DNA from: Guyanagaster necrorhizus
Taxonomy: Eukaryota > Basidiomycota > Agaricomycetes > Agaricales > Physalacriaceae
DNA length: 64,000 nucleotides
NCBI RefSeq assembly: GCF_019112545.1
Contig: NW_025064881.1
Span: forward strand, 2,206,591-2,270,590
Reading direction: 5' to 3'
Shown piece after piece: positions 32,853 to 45,065 of this stretch; positions within the stretch are counted from its first letter, which is position 1; every line of letters begins with the position of its first letter. A program made the translations under genes and the position numbers. The notes under the pieces are model-generated. The model was not told the DNA's origin. It saw nothing but the letters and a program-made list of their open reading frames with translations, and ran no database searches.

Positions 32853-35800
32853 TCAGTCGGACACCATTTTACGCTTTTTGCCATTCGTGGCTGGAAGAGG
32901 AGAACTGGATGTAGGGGCTTGTGGGATGATGTTAGGAGAGACCTTGACTGAAGGCTTTTTGGGGGTGGAGTGCCCGTTCGTCCTCGGTTTCGAGACGCCA
33001 TTTGCGGTAGCTTTACGCGCAGGGGGGAGCTGTGGATGGGATTTCGCTGTACCAGTGGATGCATCAGACTTAAGGCCTCACCGGAAACCAGACTGTCACT
33101 CACGTTTCAGGGCATGGGCCTTGAAGAGGTCAACAAACATTCCCATTTCTTCCTCGTTCACGACCAGTTTCCGACGAACTACTGCAGGTGGTACATCCGC
33201 AGGCTCGTCAACATCCATACCCACGTCTGCGTCATCCTCTGAAATGCTCGCCATCTTCACTTGCCGAGGCTTGAGAAAGTCGTCCATAACATCGTCGAAT
33301 AGACTCTCCAGCGGGGGCATATAATATGACGGACCATCAAACAGGCTTCGGACCTTCGAGGAAGCTGAAATAGCGGCAGATGAAGGTCGGTTTGTGAAAG
33401 TTTGAGGGGTAAAAGCAGATTTTCCAAAGATGTCTTGGAAAAGGGTGCGTGCCTGGGGAACTGACGACGTGGGGATACCGCGTGCTGCTGAGCCTTCCTC
33501 GGATATCGCCGATACGTTGTCACCAAAGACTACCACACTCCAGTCCTTCGTGATGCCCACGAAGTTCGTAGGAGTGTAGGAAGCAATCCCGCGAAGTGTA
33601 AACGGCAACTTAAGACTGCGGGAAGGTGCCGAGGATAACGGCGAGAAGATGCACGCATACGTGATTGTAACGGCCTCCAACAAGACAACGAAAGAATCCT
33701 GAAGTGGTAATACAGTCTTTATTGGGGAAGGACACCGGTAATGCCAGCGGACTATAATTGTAACTCTTTAGGACGGCATGCAGTCACTGAGAATTTGATA
33801 CAACACACCAGACTGGAGTACGAGGTCCCAAAGTGCAAGGTCGTGACCGCCCACGACAGCCAGGTATCGTCCGGAAGTACCAACAAAGAAATTTGAGGAA
33901 ACTTCAGGGCACTCAGGGGTTGTGAGAATGCGATGGGATGTACATGTAATGGGATCATAGAGAACAATGTATATGCCTAAGGAAACAGCCAAAAGTGACG
34001 CGTCGGGCGCCCAAGATACGCATGTTGGAGTCTGCGAGCGAAAACTAAACGTCGAACGCACCGCCCAAAAGTCTAAAATAAAAACATCAAAACAGAATTC
34101 AAACTGGAAAGTGTTAGAAATTACCGGAGGCAGATTCGTCCCTGGATGTCCTAATGCTCCAGGTTTTGATGTTATTATCCTCACCTGTTGTCACAAGTAA
34201 CAATGACGCCGATTCCTGCGACGGACTGAACGCTATATCAGTGACCTTACTTAATCCGTGAGGACGATCTATGCGGGTGTTCAGTATCCAGAAGCCGGCT
34301 TTTCGATCCCACCACCAGAACTTGAGATAATTTTCTCCGTGTGAGTTGGCGTCACCCTCACGCCGGTCTATTGTGGCCATCCACTCGCCGGAAGAAGTGA
34401 TCACCACAAGTTCTATCTTCGCTGGTTCCAAGGCTTTTTCATCCTTCCGAGCCACTCTGTTTGACGGAGATACCTCTAACTCAGATATGAATTTAGAAGA
34501 TGTTGGGGAATATATCTGTAAGGATGATGGGTGGGATGATGGCAAAATAAGCGTCGATGTGGTGGCGTGCGAGACTATAGGTGACGCTGTTATTTTGGAG
34601 GTCGAGGCCCCGCTTTGGACGACGGAAGGGTCTGAAGATAGATTAGGCCTTTGGGTGGCTATCGGATTTTCAGCACTTACCTATCCGTATCCTCGAGTAA
34701 CCCCTCGATATTTTGAGTGAAGCAGCACTAATGAAGAGATACGTGCCATCCGCAAGGCCTAGTAGATACTCCTCCTCGTGGCCTGCTTTTGAAATCGACA
34801 CTGTACTGATGGGTGCGCCAACGCGAGGAACGAATTCTTTCTTCCCAGTTTCCAGTTGCCACATGACCAATACCGCCTCCTCTCCACCACTCAGTAAATA
34901 TGCACCGTTGGACGTAAAAGCAAGAGATGCGACAGGATGAGCATGCCAGTGGAAACTGGAAGTCTGGGTCTTCTTCTCAACTCCTACTGCCTTCACATTC
35001 ACTTGCTCGTTGAGGCAATACCACAAGCGAATGTTGCCCTTGCCGTCTCCAGTCGCAAAGTAGTCTTCGGAGGGATGGAAGGCGAGACAACACAATCGCT
35101 CGGGGGAAACATACTTGGTAAACTGGGGGTTGGGAGACGAGAGTGATGTTACATATGCTTTGTGCCCAGCGGTAGCCACAAGCCATTCGCCGCTTGCTGA
35201 AAAAGCTAGACCAGTAGGAAAAAGAGTTTTGCCAATAGGTGAAATCTCGGAAGACTTCTGAACAGATGACTGTTTCGAAGCTGGGGCAGTCTTGAGTGAT
35301 ACCCGTAAAACAACAGCATTGTCATCTGAAAAGTGGTGAGATACCGAACACGATGGAGAAATGGGTGGAGGTTTACCTTTACTTTTATGTTTACTTGGTC
35401 GGGCCACGGCGACAAATACGGCGTCCTTGTGCTTCTCATGCGCGCATAGATGATAGATAGGTTGGGATACGTCTATAGTCTTTAGTAGGTTTGCATCCAA
35501 AAAGTCCCAAATATGTATACGACCGTTCAGCGAGCCGGTGATTAGCTGGAAAGCATTATGTGGATTAAGGATAGCGCATGTAAGCAAATCCGACGAGACG
35601 TCCCCAGAAGTAGACCGAGGTGCTGATAGCGTCGACACGACCTGCACAGTCGCAACTGAATATATTTTGATATGCGGTCCAACCAACGAAAAAAAATAAC
35701 TATGGATCGAGACCCCAGTCAGGAAATCGGTGCCCCGAGGACATTTGGTAGCATAAAACTCGTACCTTCCATCCTTAGTGAACACAGGTGGTACCTTACT

Positions 35801-36028
35801 AGTGTAAGGGTCCGCTAATGATATCCAGCCCCAGTCCAAGTCGACATCCGAGGTGTTCCAGGTGTTCAGGGTGTCAACAGACTTCGGAGCGACGCGTCTT
35901 TTCTGGCTGATTCCCGTGGCCTGCTTCTCTTTTCCTTTCCTCTTCGAGGGCAGTTGGCTCACATTCATAGGTGAAGGGCTTTGAGGCAGAGGTACATTCT
36001 GCGGCTCCTTGGAAGTCGAGGCGGGCAT
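32853..36028 (-). CDS. UTP17: U3 snoRNP protein UTP17 / WDR75 (t-UTP, SSU processome)
   Basis: The first exon encodes about 430 residues from the ATG at 36028; further exons follow near 34545-34114, 34184-33768 and 33683-33106, and a last exon ends at 32853-32855. UTP17 (NAN1/WDR75) is a tandem beta-propeller subunit of the t-UTP subcomplex that starts pre-18S rRNA processing in the nucleolus. A basic Lys-rich N-terminus precedes WD40 repeats: LITGSLNGRIHIWDFL, CCLAFHPSEDYFATGDGKGN, ASLAFTSNGAYLLSGGEEAV. The last block with its LSGGEE...VLVMWQ is diagnostic of WDR75. Later repeats are FWWWDRKAGFWILNTRIDRP, VSWAPDASLLAVSLG and YLAVVGGHDLALWDL. A predicted helical C-terminus ends in a basic nuclear-signal-like tail (GKKRKMVSD). 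I did not fix every intron boundary. Confidence 0.85.
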
Positions 36029-37775
36029 TGCACCTACGGCTTAGCCCTCCCAGCAGGAGGTAGAAAAAATCGACAGGGTGTAAACAAATCACAACACAGA
36101 CGGAAGATTCGTCCCGACTGCCGGAGCCGACGCCTATTAGCAACCCATTAAATAATGCATTCTGACTACATCGGACTCTTGGCTTCTCTTGCTAATTATT
36201 CGTGAGCTAAATGAAGAATAGGACAAACTGGAATACAAGTGATTCTCGCGTTTGTTGTTTGCATTATTATACAGTCATAACTAATCCGGGTCTAGTAGGT
36301 CGAACACAATTTTGCTTGCGCTGAATATGAATTTTTGAATTTTGAATATGAATATTCTGTTGCTCGAAGAATCTCAGCCTTTGTATGCTGCCTCTTCCCC
36401 CGAATAATGCTTGACCCTGCTTTGTATCTTGACCACCCGAATAATACCTCATTCTGCAAACTGGGCTGAGCTAGAACCGGCAGAGTCTCTCGCCAGTTGA
36501 CGAGATGTGGAGCCATTGACTGACAAGCTTTTGCCACCTCGTATCTCGGAACCTAGAACGGCTCAGAAAGCAAATGTGCCTCGAGTCCAACTTGAAGAAC
36601 CAAGAAGTCGATTCCAGAGTCTTTCTATTTCTCTCGGATACTAAAACGACGGTGCCAGTTAGTGCTCCACTTGGGCTTTTGACTTGTTTCATCAGCGACA
36701 TGTACAGAATAGGCTTCGTCGTTGAACATTTTTACTTCGCTGCCGGTGTTCAACGCATGGCTCCCGCTACTTGGAGTTCCTCAGATGATCGAGGTAAGGT
36801 TTGCGTTTGAAGATGTCAAACACATTATAATGAGCCAAGTCCAGAGACATCCTCTACTCCCTCGTATTATATTTAATTTCTAAGCCACTCTCGCCGAAGT
36901 GAGAGTGAAAGCATCATCATGAAGTACGCATGTTGTCTGCTCGATTTACGTCCTATTGTATTGATACCAACTCTGTCAATAAAACGAAGTACCACTGTAC
37001 GAACTGGTAAAGGGTGCCACATCGGATTCTGATGGGTCCAGATTGTCAGAAAGATGGCAAGCACTTCTCACAGCCAACTAGCGACATATGACAAGTTTCA
37101 ACATGGGCATCATCGCTCCAGATCATGTTGGAAGGTGGAAATAACCGCCCTTCTAGCACCACTAGTATTGGTGTTCGCGTACCCATGACGTGTTCGTTGT
37201 CACTCGGAGGGCTATCAACAACACTGGCGTAGTGGTTCTCTTCACCAAGGGCTGCGGTAGGATTTCAATCCAGGATTGGAGCGGAGTTGTCATAGCTGCT
37301 GAGATCCAGGCGGAAACCTTGGTCGAATGTTGTTGTCGACCGACTCCGGCCATCGTACTTGCGGCCAGGTACTCACATCCCAGACCACCCTCGGACTATG
37401 GCTTGGCCGTCACAGCCTTTATTTGTTCTCACACAATGCTCACACAGATGGGCGCCGTGTTTGAGTTTCAGGATCCTTCAACTTTCGTATCTGCTTAGCT
37501 CGTGTGTTCGCAGGGAAACTGGAGGTCGTGTCATAGTAATATTAATTTAATTAATAAGGTGCCAGTCCCGCTGAAAAATCTGTATCGTAATAATAATATA
37601 ATCCCTTGACATCGAATTTTGACCTGATCAAAGTTCTGTTCATCATTTCAAGCTTGCCTTGCCCCGATCACTCAGGCTCCCGTTACGGAACATGAGTCCC
37701 AACTGATCTTCCTTCATTTCTTCCACCGTTGTCATTGCAGTAGTCGAAGGACCCGTCTGTAGGCTTCACTCACGA
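36029..37775. other. 1.7 kb gap, no recognisable gene
   Basis: This lies between divergent UTP17 and the methyltransferase, so it holds both promoters at its ends. Short frames on both strands (for example plus 37190-37498 and minus 36471-36701) show no family motif and no consistent splice chain. It may contain decayed coding sequence. Confidence 0.35.
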
Positions 37776-40071
37776 ATGCAATCCCTAGCGTCGACGACGG
37801 CCACGCTAGCGCCTCCGGCTTCTTCACCTCGACCGCATTCTGCAGGTGGTAGAGTCTCCACGGGCGATGGAAAGCGACACCCCAGGCTAAAAGAAAGTTC
37901 TTTCACGATAAAGTTCGGTTCAAAATATCATTCGTTCGACAACGAGAAGGCACCGTATCCATTGTGTTACGACCGGCATGTATTGGAACTGTTCGTTCCG
38001 CTCTATTGGGTTGCCATTGTCTAACTGTAAATTTCCTCAGTGAATCTCTTGATAATCGTTTTGTGAAGCACCTGAGGGGTGGCTCGGTGTCCCTTGTCAA
38101 CTTTAGCGATAAAGAGCCACTGCCAGAGCGATCACTGGACCTTGGCTGTGGGGTGCGGGGCAATTTCTTATGCCTCGGTCAAAATTTCTCTGACACGCTC
38201 TAGACGGGAACATGGGTCGTTGACGCGGCAAAGGAGTGGCCAAAATGTGAATTTGTGCGTGTCCAACGTTATAGTAAACGATGCTTGCCAAATGCCGCAC
38301 AGGTTGGATTCGACCTCGTTAACATCCAAATATCCCTCAAGTTACTGGATCCATCATTAGCAGAACGAATAACCTGGGTTCACGGCAACTTGTGAGTCGT
38401 CATCTGCTGTTCCATTTGCTAAAATTTATTATTCATACACAGTCTGACGACTAAACTTCCTTTCGATGATGACGAATTTGACCATGTACATATACAATCT
38501 ATTGCACGAGGCGTCCCCGAAAACAAGGTGTGTCGTATCTAACGCCTTCCTACATCCCCGACTGACAGCAATGACCCAGTGGAACGTATTATTTGATGTA
38601 AGCTTGCTTTAGACTCGTAGGGCTGACCGGCTTTCAATGCTCATCGTTCTTTCCGTTCTTCTCCAACAGGAAATTAACCGTATTTTACGACCTGGAGGCT
38701 GTGTTGAAATCCTGGAGGATGGTGAGTGGCATGCGCGTCAATCAATGTAGATCTCATCCTCCTGGTAGACCTTGTGTTCCCATACCTTCCACGATGGTTC
38801 ACCGCTCCGCTCCGCGCTCGGCCAAGGCGATCAACTTCTGTTCATTTTCCTGATGGTTCCCAGCGAAGATACCCCTCACCCCCAGATACCCCCATTCAAG
38901 AAATGCCCTCTCATGATCACGCTCTCCTTGAATCTCTATATAAATCTGTATTTGAACATCGATTTATAAACATGAAGCCATCAGGTGAGAACGGCCTTCC
39001 GCGTTTCGACCCTGTACTTGTTATGTACTGAACCATTTCAGCTCTCCTTCCAAGCTACTTTGCAACTTATTTCAGACACGTTACGTTGGGGCCCGTTATC
39101 AGTTTCCCCATGCCACCTGTTCCGCCCCTCCAGCCTCTTCCTCCCCAAATAGTAGTGACATACACTATCAATGAACCAGGATCTGATACTTTGGATCCCA
39201 GGGTCTCAACCGTCTACCGGCTGTCTTCCGGGGGAACACCTGTATCGTCAGCTACGCCAACGCCAGGCGCGCGACCGGTTTCTATGAGCTTCTCTTCCAC
39301 TATTTCGTCTGGTGCCGGCGTAACGTCATCCACTCCCGACTCCTCAACTACGGTTTCTACCCTATTTAGCTTGAATGGTCGTGAAAAGTCTGATTCAATT
39401 TCCTCCACGTCGTCTGAGCAACCCAAGGTAGAAGTGGATTTTCTGTCAAATACCTCGCGCCCAGTATCATCTATCACGACGCTGAATCCAGATCCTATTG
39501 GAATTCCCTCTCCGCCCCCATTCGTCCCTTACATGCTAGACACTTCATCAACAGAAACGACGGCCGTAGCTTCAATACCACCGTCCCTGTTTCCCGAAGA
39601 ACGATTCTCATCTCTCAGTGAGCGGTCGCTTGCAATGCACTTGTACCGTTCCTATCAGTTAGTCTTGGCATGTCGTGAGGCCCTCTGGGAGGAGCTAAAC
39701 GATCGACTAAGGAATAGAAAAGACGAACTGAAGCCTTTCGGCTGGGAGGATGACGAAGACTGGGAGGAACTGCAGACCAGGCGGAAGTTTGAAATCCTTG
39801 TCGAAAGATATGAAAGGTATAGTTCTTATATACTGATGTCACGGAGTTCGCTCAAGTTTCATGTAGTGATATGCAAGCACGAATATCGCTTTGGTGTTCG
39901 CTTAACAATATCGGATGGCCATTGCCACCACGGGAGCCCTTGTCCAAAGCCGAACTCATTGAAGAAGAGCGAATGCGCGAAGCTATGCTCGAAGCGCGAA
40001 AACATGCACCCGCTGAGGACCTACAAATACCCTGCCGAACTTGTAGGGTCCTCATTGGATATAAACTATGA
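37776..40071 (+). CDS. SAM-dependent methyltransferase with a long Ser/Thr/Pro-rich insert
   Basis: A multi-exon gene starting at 37776. Splicing joins ERSLDLGCG and TGTWVVDAAKEWP into motif I of class I methyltransferases (DLGCGTGTW), followed by FVGFDLVNIQ (acidic ribose-binding strand), LPFDDDEFDHVHIQSIARG and EINRILRPGGCVEILED (post-motif III). This is the Methyltransf_25-type core found in many fungal LaeA-like proteins of unknown substrate. After the core come about 150 low-complexity Ser/Thr/Pro residues, then a conserved-looking helical tail (FGWEDDEDWEELQTRRKFEI). The last intron removes 39816-39864 and restores SDMQARISLWCSLNNIGWPL, ending in CRTCRVLIGYKL and a stop at 40069-40071. 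A reading that continues to 40129 results from ignoring that intron. Confidence 0.75.
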
Positions 40072-40282
40072 CAATATTTTGGTTCGGAGTTGTCTACTTA
40101 CTTATTCACGCACGTTGTGGACACTATAGATTAGCGATGGTTGCCTTATTTTTGTATTTTATTCATCCTGTACCGGTAGTATGTACTGACTGGATACCCT
40201 CGAGGGAGTAGGTAGGTGTATTAAGTAAACCATCTCGTATTATGACGTCATACCCTTTGCCTCCTCGGACCGAACTACCTCC
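40072..40282. other. Short intergenic, GNL1 promoter
   Basis: 211 bp between two genes on the same strand; it must hold the methyltransferase terminator and the GNL1 promoter. Confidence 0.35.
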
Positions 40283-42402
40283 ATGCCTCGACGCAAGCCA
40301 ACCTCGACACGCCAAAAGAAACAAGAGCAGCAGTTGAAACGTGCAATAAAGCGCGGTGATGTAGACTCCAATAGTGTTCCGAAACAGAACCCGACGAAAC
40401 GCAAAAAGTCGCATCTTGTTCGTTCACTGCCACCTTCCGAGACAACCAGAAAGCTACAGTCGACGTTTGTCAAGTTGCCTCCGGAATTCTTGGAACAAGC
40501 GAAATTTCTTGCCGCTACTCTCGTGCTTCCTCGGCCAATTCCAACTAGCTCGGCTATTCTCTCTTTACAAGAGTATCGCTTTCCAGCGCCGTTGGACACT
40601 CTGAGCTGTCCAAAAAGGCCGAAATGGCGTTACGATATGTCCAAGGAAGAGGTAGAACGCAACGAGGAGGGTCTGTTCAATAAATGGCTCACCCAAACTG
40701 ATGCGATGGTGGAGAGATGGCAGAAGAACACCGAAAACTGGAGAGAGGAAGATGGCAACGAGGAGCCAAAGATTCAGGCTCCTCCTACCTCAATGCCCCG
40801 TTCAACGACCTATTTCGAACGAAATATAGAGGTCTGGCGTCAATTGTATGTACCAAGCCCTAAATTCACCGTATGGCTGATTTCACTGATTCTATCAGTT
40901 GGCGAGTAACAGAAATTTCGGACATCATCCTTGTTCTCCTAGACTCACGCTGTCCCCTTATTCACTATCCGCCCTCTCTGTCCGCCTATCTCTCAGATAG
41001 AAAACACATATTAGTCCTAACCAAGGTGGACATAACAGGTCCTGAGCGTGTACAGGCTTGGACACGGTATCTCCGTGATTGCTATCCTGGTGTTCCCATA
41101 GTGGAAGTCGAGGCATACGCAGCAAGGGATCCAAGCGCCGTTCATCAGGGACAAAAAAGATTCGATCCTCATCTTCCGGATGGTTTCAGACAGAGGCTCG
41201 TGCAAATTTTGCAAGAGGTTCATGCTGAGATGCTCGATCCTCCAGAAAGAGTGAAAGTAAATCCTCGATGGTTGAAGGATTGGAGGCCGTCGGTCAAACG
41301 AGAAATTGATTGGGCCGGGGTCAAGAATGAAAGGGGAGGGAAAACAGGAATGCTAACTGGTGGTCCAGCTATTCCACGAAGTGAGATTTCAGAAGAGCAA
41401 GATTCTCCGGAGCTAGAACCTCGATTCCTGACGATCGGCTTGATTGGTTAGAATTATTCCACGTACTTATGACTGCAGTGATGGTAATCTCTGAAATGCA
41501 GGTCAGCCTAACGTGGGCAAATCCTCCCTTCTGAATGCTTTATTTGGCACTCAGAAAGTCCATGCATCCAAAACACCAGGGAAGGTTAGCTTCATCGTAC
41601 ACTGCATATATTTTCGTCCACCCTCATCTTCTTATTAATAATAGACAAAACATTTTCAAACACTCTTCTGGACACCGGAGGTCCGTCTTGTAGATTGTCC
41701 CGGTCTTGTCGTGCCGAATTTTATCCCCATGGAACTGCAGGTAGTGTTGGTCCCTACGAAACTTTCTTGCCTGACGGATCTTGCAGGTACTTTCCGGCAT
41801 TCTTCTCATCTCGCGTATCTCATCAATACCGTCTTGCATACATTTTGTTGGCGAACGCCTACCTATCGAGGAAATATATCATCTGGAACACCCAGTTTCC
41901 AAGTTGCCCGTAACCAAAGATAAACGGACATGGCGCAATGGTGAGAAGCGCGTGGTCGCAAGGTCGACTAAATGGACTGCAATGGATGTGATGAGTGCTT
42001 ATGCCGACAAAAAAGGTTGGGTCACAGCAAAAGCAGGGAGGATGGATGTGAACCGCGCTGGCAACGCAAGTAAGTTGCAATTTTCTGAGAGAAGCATATA
42101 CATCTTAATACATCCCAGTTCTTAGAGCATTGGCAGAAACCAGAATCCCTTGGGCATTCTGGCCTCCGGATACGAAAGAAGATGAGGTTCTTCGCGCTGG
42201 AAAGGAGGGAGAAGGCATCTGGATTCTTGGGAATGGCGACTCATATGATGATGAAGCATCGGCGGCCGATGAAGAGCCAGAAACTGAGACCCCCAGCGAA
42301 ACCTCGGACTCTCATGATGACAGCTGGCCAGTACAGGTAGTTCTTGGAAGGTTTGCAGCACTGGACTTTGTTGACTCAGATGGCACGAATGAGAATTCGT
42401 AG
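40283..42402 (+). CDS. GNL1: Circularly permuted GTPase GNL1 (MMR1/HSR1 family)
   Basis: The start MPRRKPTSTRQKKQEQQLKRA is a basic nucleolar-type N-terminus. The GTPase motifs occur in permuted order: G4 as LTKVD (near 41020), then G1 as GLIGQPNVGKSS (joined over the intron after 41451), then G3 as DCPG (about 41696). The circular permutation defines the YawG/YlqF family. VWRQ(F)WRVTEISDIILVLLDSR just before G4 matches GNL1 rather than LSG1 or NOG2. C-terminal blocks are MDVMSAYADKKGWVTAKAGRMD and LRALAETRIPWAFWPP, followed by an acidic tail. Relatives act in ribosome assembly or nucleolar export. Several short introns interrupt the second half. The stop is at 42400-42402. Confidence 0.88.
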
Positions 42403-42754
42403 AAAAAAATATGTCCCGGCCCGTACTCATGTCACTTTCGCCTTGCTTTTTTCCGAAGTTCAGGTTCGCAGTAGACGACCGTCGGGCTAAGAAGTTTGTC
42501 TCGCGACAATCCACTATATTTCTCCGTCTCCGTCTTGTGTGATTAGGACCAGGGCAACTGCGTAACATTCTCGTGCAGGTCATCAGACTCTGACTGCTTG
42601 TGGACATTGTCTCGATCCGGTTGCTTTCACCCAATTCTTTTCAGGATTCTCGGAAAACCAGTGTGACAATGCGGATTGTGAGGCGAATATAGAACGAATG
42701 GCTTAAAAGACCTTAAGAGTTTCGTCTCTGTACCCCATCTCAAGTTTTCCAACA
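42403..42754. promoter_or_regulatory. Upstream region of the first CE12 gene
   Basis: 352 bp between the GNL1 stop and the CE12 start. A GC-box or carbon-repression site could not be confirmed by eye. Confidence 0.3.
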
Positions 42755-43686
42755 ATGTCTTGGCTTCCTATCGTCTCGCTGTTGTGTGCTACTGGCCGTG
42801 CTCTTGCACAAACAGTTTACCTAGCTGGGGATTCTACCATGGCCGAAAATGGCGCCGGCTCGGGAACGGGAACAGATGGTTAGTTATTATATTTCTCGTG
42901 GATTGCGTCTTCACAAGACTGATGAGCCCACAACCAGGTTGGGGACAATATCTTAGCCAATTTGTCGCAGTCTCTGTGGTCAACAAAGCAGTAGGTGGCC
43001 AAAGCGCCCGATCGTATAGTGAACAAGGCCTTTTCGATTCTCTTGTTGACGAAGTGGAGTCTGGAGACTATGTTATTATTGAGTTCGGCCATAACGATGC
43101 GTCAGCTGGATCCGTTGACAATGGAAAACAGGACGCTATCGGCGATGGCTACAACATCACAGCGACTGTCACGACGTCGAGGTAAATCCGAAATAGAAAA
43201 CTTTACCGCATAATCCTAAATAAAAACACTTTCAGTGGCGCCCAGATTCTCATCCACAGTTTTGCGTACTACATCGAAAACGCTGTGGATGCGATCCAGG
43301 CCAAGGGGGGTATTCCTATCATCTCCTCTTTGACCCCCGACAATATATGGGACGGTGACTCTATTGTCGCCGGTGGACGGTTTGTTACCTACGCCCAAAG
43401 CATTGGCACACGGAAGGGCATTCCTTATGTTGATCATTATGACTATGTGGCCCAGGCGTACAACGCTCTTGGAGAAACTGAGGTCACGACGTACTACCCC
43501 AATGACCACTTGCACACAAGTCCCAAGGGCGCGTTAGTTGTGGCGGAAGCGTTTGTAAGAGGTCTGCTTTGCGGCGATAGTACATTGGCCGATAGTGTCA
43601 ACTCCGCCGGAGAAGATGTCCCGAGTGAGTGCCATCGTTTTCTGTTCGCACCGTGTTAAGTATCTCGGGCAGATGGTTGTCTCTAA
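42755..43686 (+). CDS. Rhamnogalacturonan acetylesterase, CE12 (copy 1)
   Basis: Exons 42755-42878, 42938-43181, 43236-43624 and 43673-43686 give 256 aa. A signal peptide (MSWLPIVSLLCATGRALA) leads into the SGNH-hydrolase block [11 protein letters not shown], which holds the nucleophile Ser. Block II is GGQSARSYS, the oxyanion Asn lies in EFGHND, and the catalytic Asp/His in PNDHLHTS. The secreted enzyme removes acetyl groups from rhamnogalacturonan so that pectin lyases and hydrolases can act. The last exon is 14 nt and ends the protein in VPNGCL; ignoring that splice would extend the frame to 43659 instead. A close paralogue follows 343 bp downstream on the same strand. Confidence 0.9.
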
Positions 43687-44029
43687 AAATACGTTTCTGT
43701 ATGACTTTGGTGTTGAAATCCATTCTCGTTCGTCTGTTTCTCGCTCACAAGACCATTAAGGATTGCTTGAAAGCATGATCTCCCATGCATTCGTTAACGG
43801 ACCGCAACTTGTCGCCAGCTGATCCGCTGAAGATCACAAGCCTCACCTTTGATCGGTTGTGCATGTGTTCTCGGAAAATTATTCTGTACGTTGAGAATCA
43901 GTGTTCGAACCCTTCCTCATCTATCTGCAGTTTATGTGTTGCTGTATGGAAAACCCCGCTTGCCGTGCCAAGACATATCAGAATCGCTTTATATGAGAGC
44001 CTGAAAGGGTTTCATGTAGGCAATCAATC
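43687..44029. other. Spacer between tandem CE12 genes
   Basis: 343 bp holding the terminator of copy 1 and the promoter of copy 2. No further gene was recognised. Confidence 0.4.
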
Positions 44030-45065
44030 ATGTTTTTTCCTCCTTTGTTATTGTTACCTAGCTTTGCCACGTACGTGCTGGGAGTTACCGTCTACATGGC
44101 CGGCGATTCTACCATGGCCGAAGGTACACGTTTATAGGCCGTCTCCGCCATGTACTAATTCTTTTCAGGTGGTGGAGGCTCGGGAACTGACGGTGAGTTC
44201 TAAAAAATTGTTAATGATGCTGTTACCTGACCGCGATGGACCATGTAAAGGCTGGGGTCAGTATTTAGGCCAATATTTGTCTGTCGCGGTCGTGAACAAA
44301 GCTATTGCTGGTCGCAGTGCACGGAGCTATACCGACGAAGGGCGTTTTGATACATTCATCGACACTGTCTCTAGCGGTGACTACATCGTGATCGAGTTTG
44401 GACATAACGATGGATTATCCGGTGCTGTAGATAATGGACGTGAGGATGCTTATGGTTTGTTTCTCCTTGTACTCAATCACTTCATATTGTTACAACTTCG
44501 TTTTTCTTAGGGGACGGCTACAATACAACGGCAACAGTGACCACCTCAGAGTGAGTGTTATTAGTTTCTCATTCAATTAGAGAAGCACATCGAAGGGCTG
44601 CCTTCTAGTGGCGAAAGCTTGGTCATTCACACTTTCCCATACTATATCCAGAATGCTGTCTCCTCTCTCCAGGCCAGAGGCGCCATCCCCATAGTCTCGT
44701 CACAAACCCCTGACAACGATTGGGACAACGGAGTCATTACTGATCCTCCCCGCTTCGTTGCATATGCGGAGACGGCTGCCACCCGCACTGGAGCAACGTA
44801 CATAAACCACTACACTTACGTGGCGCAGGCATATGAAGCCCTCGGAGAGACCGTTGTAGATGAATATTACCCTCTCGACCATACTCACACATCAGTAGAG
44901 GGTGCCAACGTGGTAGCTGAGGCGTTCGTGAGAGGGTTGCTTTGCGGCAATAGTGATTTGGCGCACTACGTCAATTCTGCCGGACAGGCTGTTCCCAGTA
45001 CGTATATCCCAGAACAAGTCATCATTGCAACGCACTAACATGTGACCGTAGGTGATTGCTTATAG
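44030..45065 (+). CDS. Rhamnogalacturonan acetylesterase, CE12 (copy 2)
   Basis: Six exons (44030-44123, 44169-44192, 44251-44454, 44511-44550, 44609-44997, 45052-45065) give 254 aa. The ATG at 44030 starts a hydrophobic leader ([18 protein letters not shown]) in frame with [11 protein letters not shown]. The SGNH residues are all present: GDST, GRSARSY, EFGHND and PLDHTHTS. The protein ends in VPSDCL through the same 14-nt last exon type as copy 1, and the 389-nt penultimate exon has the same length in both copies. Copy 2 has two extra introns, one making a 24-nt exon that encodes Gly/Ser-rich residues and one after DAYG. Same activity expected: pectin deacetylation outside the cell. Confidence 0.88.

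Noticed and set aside
39816..40129. Continuation of the methyltransferase frame to 40129
   Set aside because: It reads through a GT-AG intron (39816-39864); the spliced frame gives a conserved-looking tail and ends at 40071.
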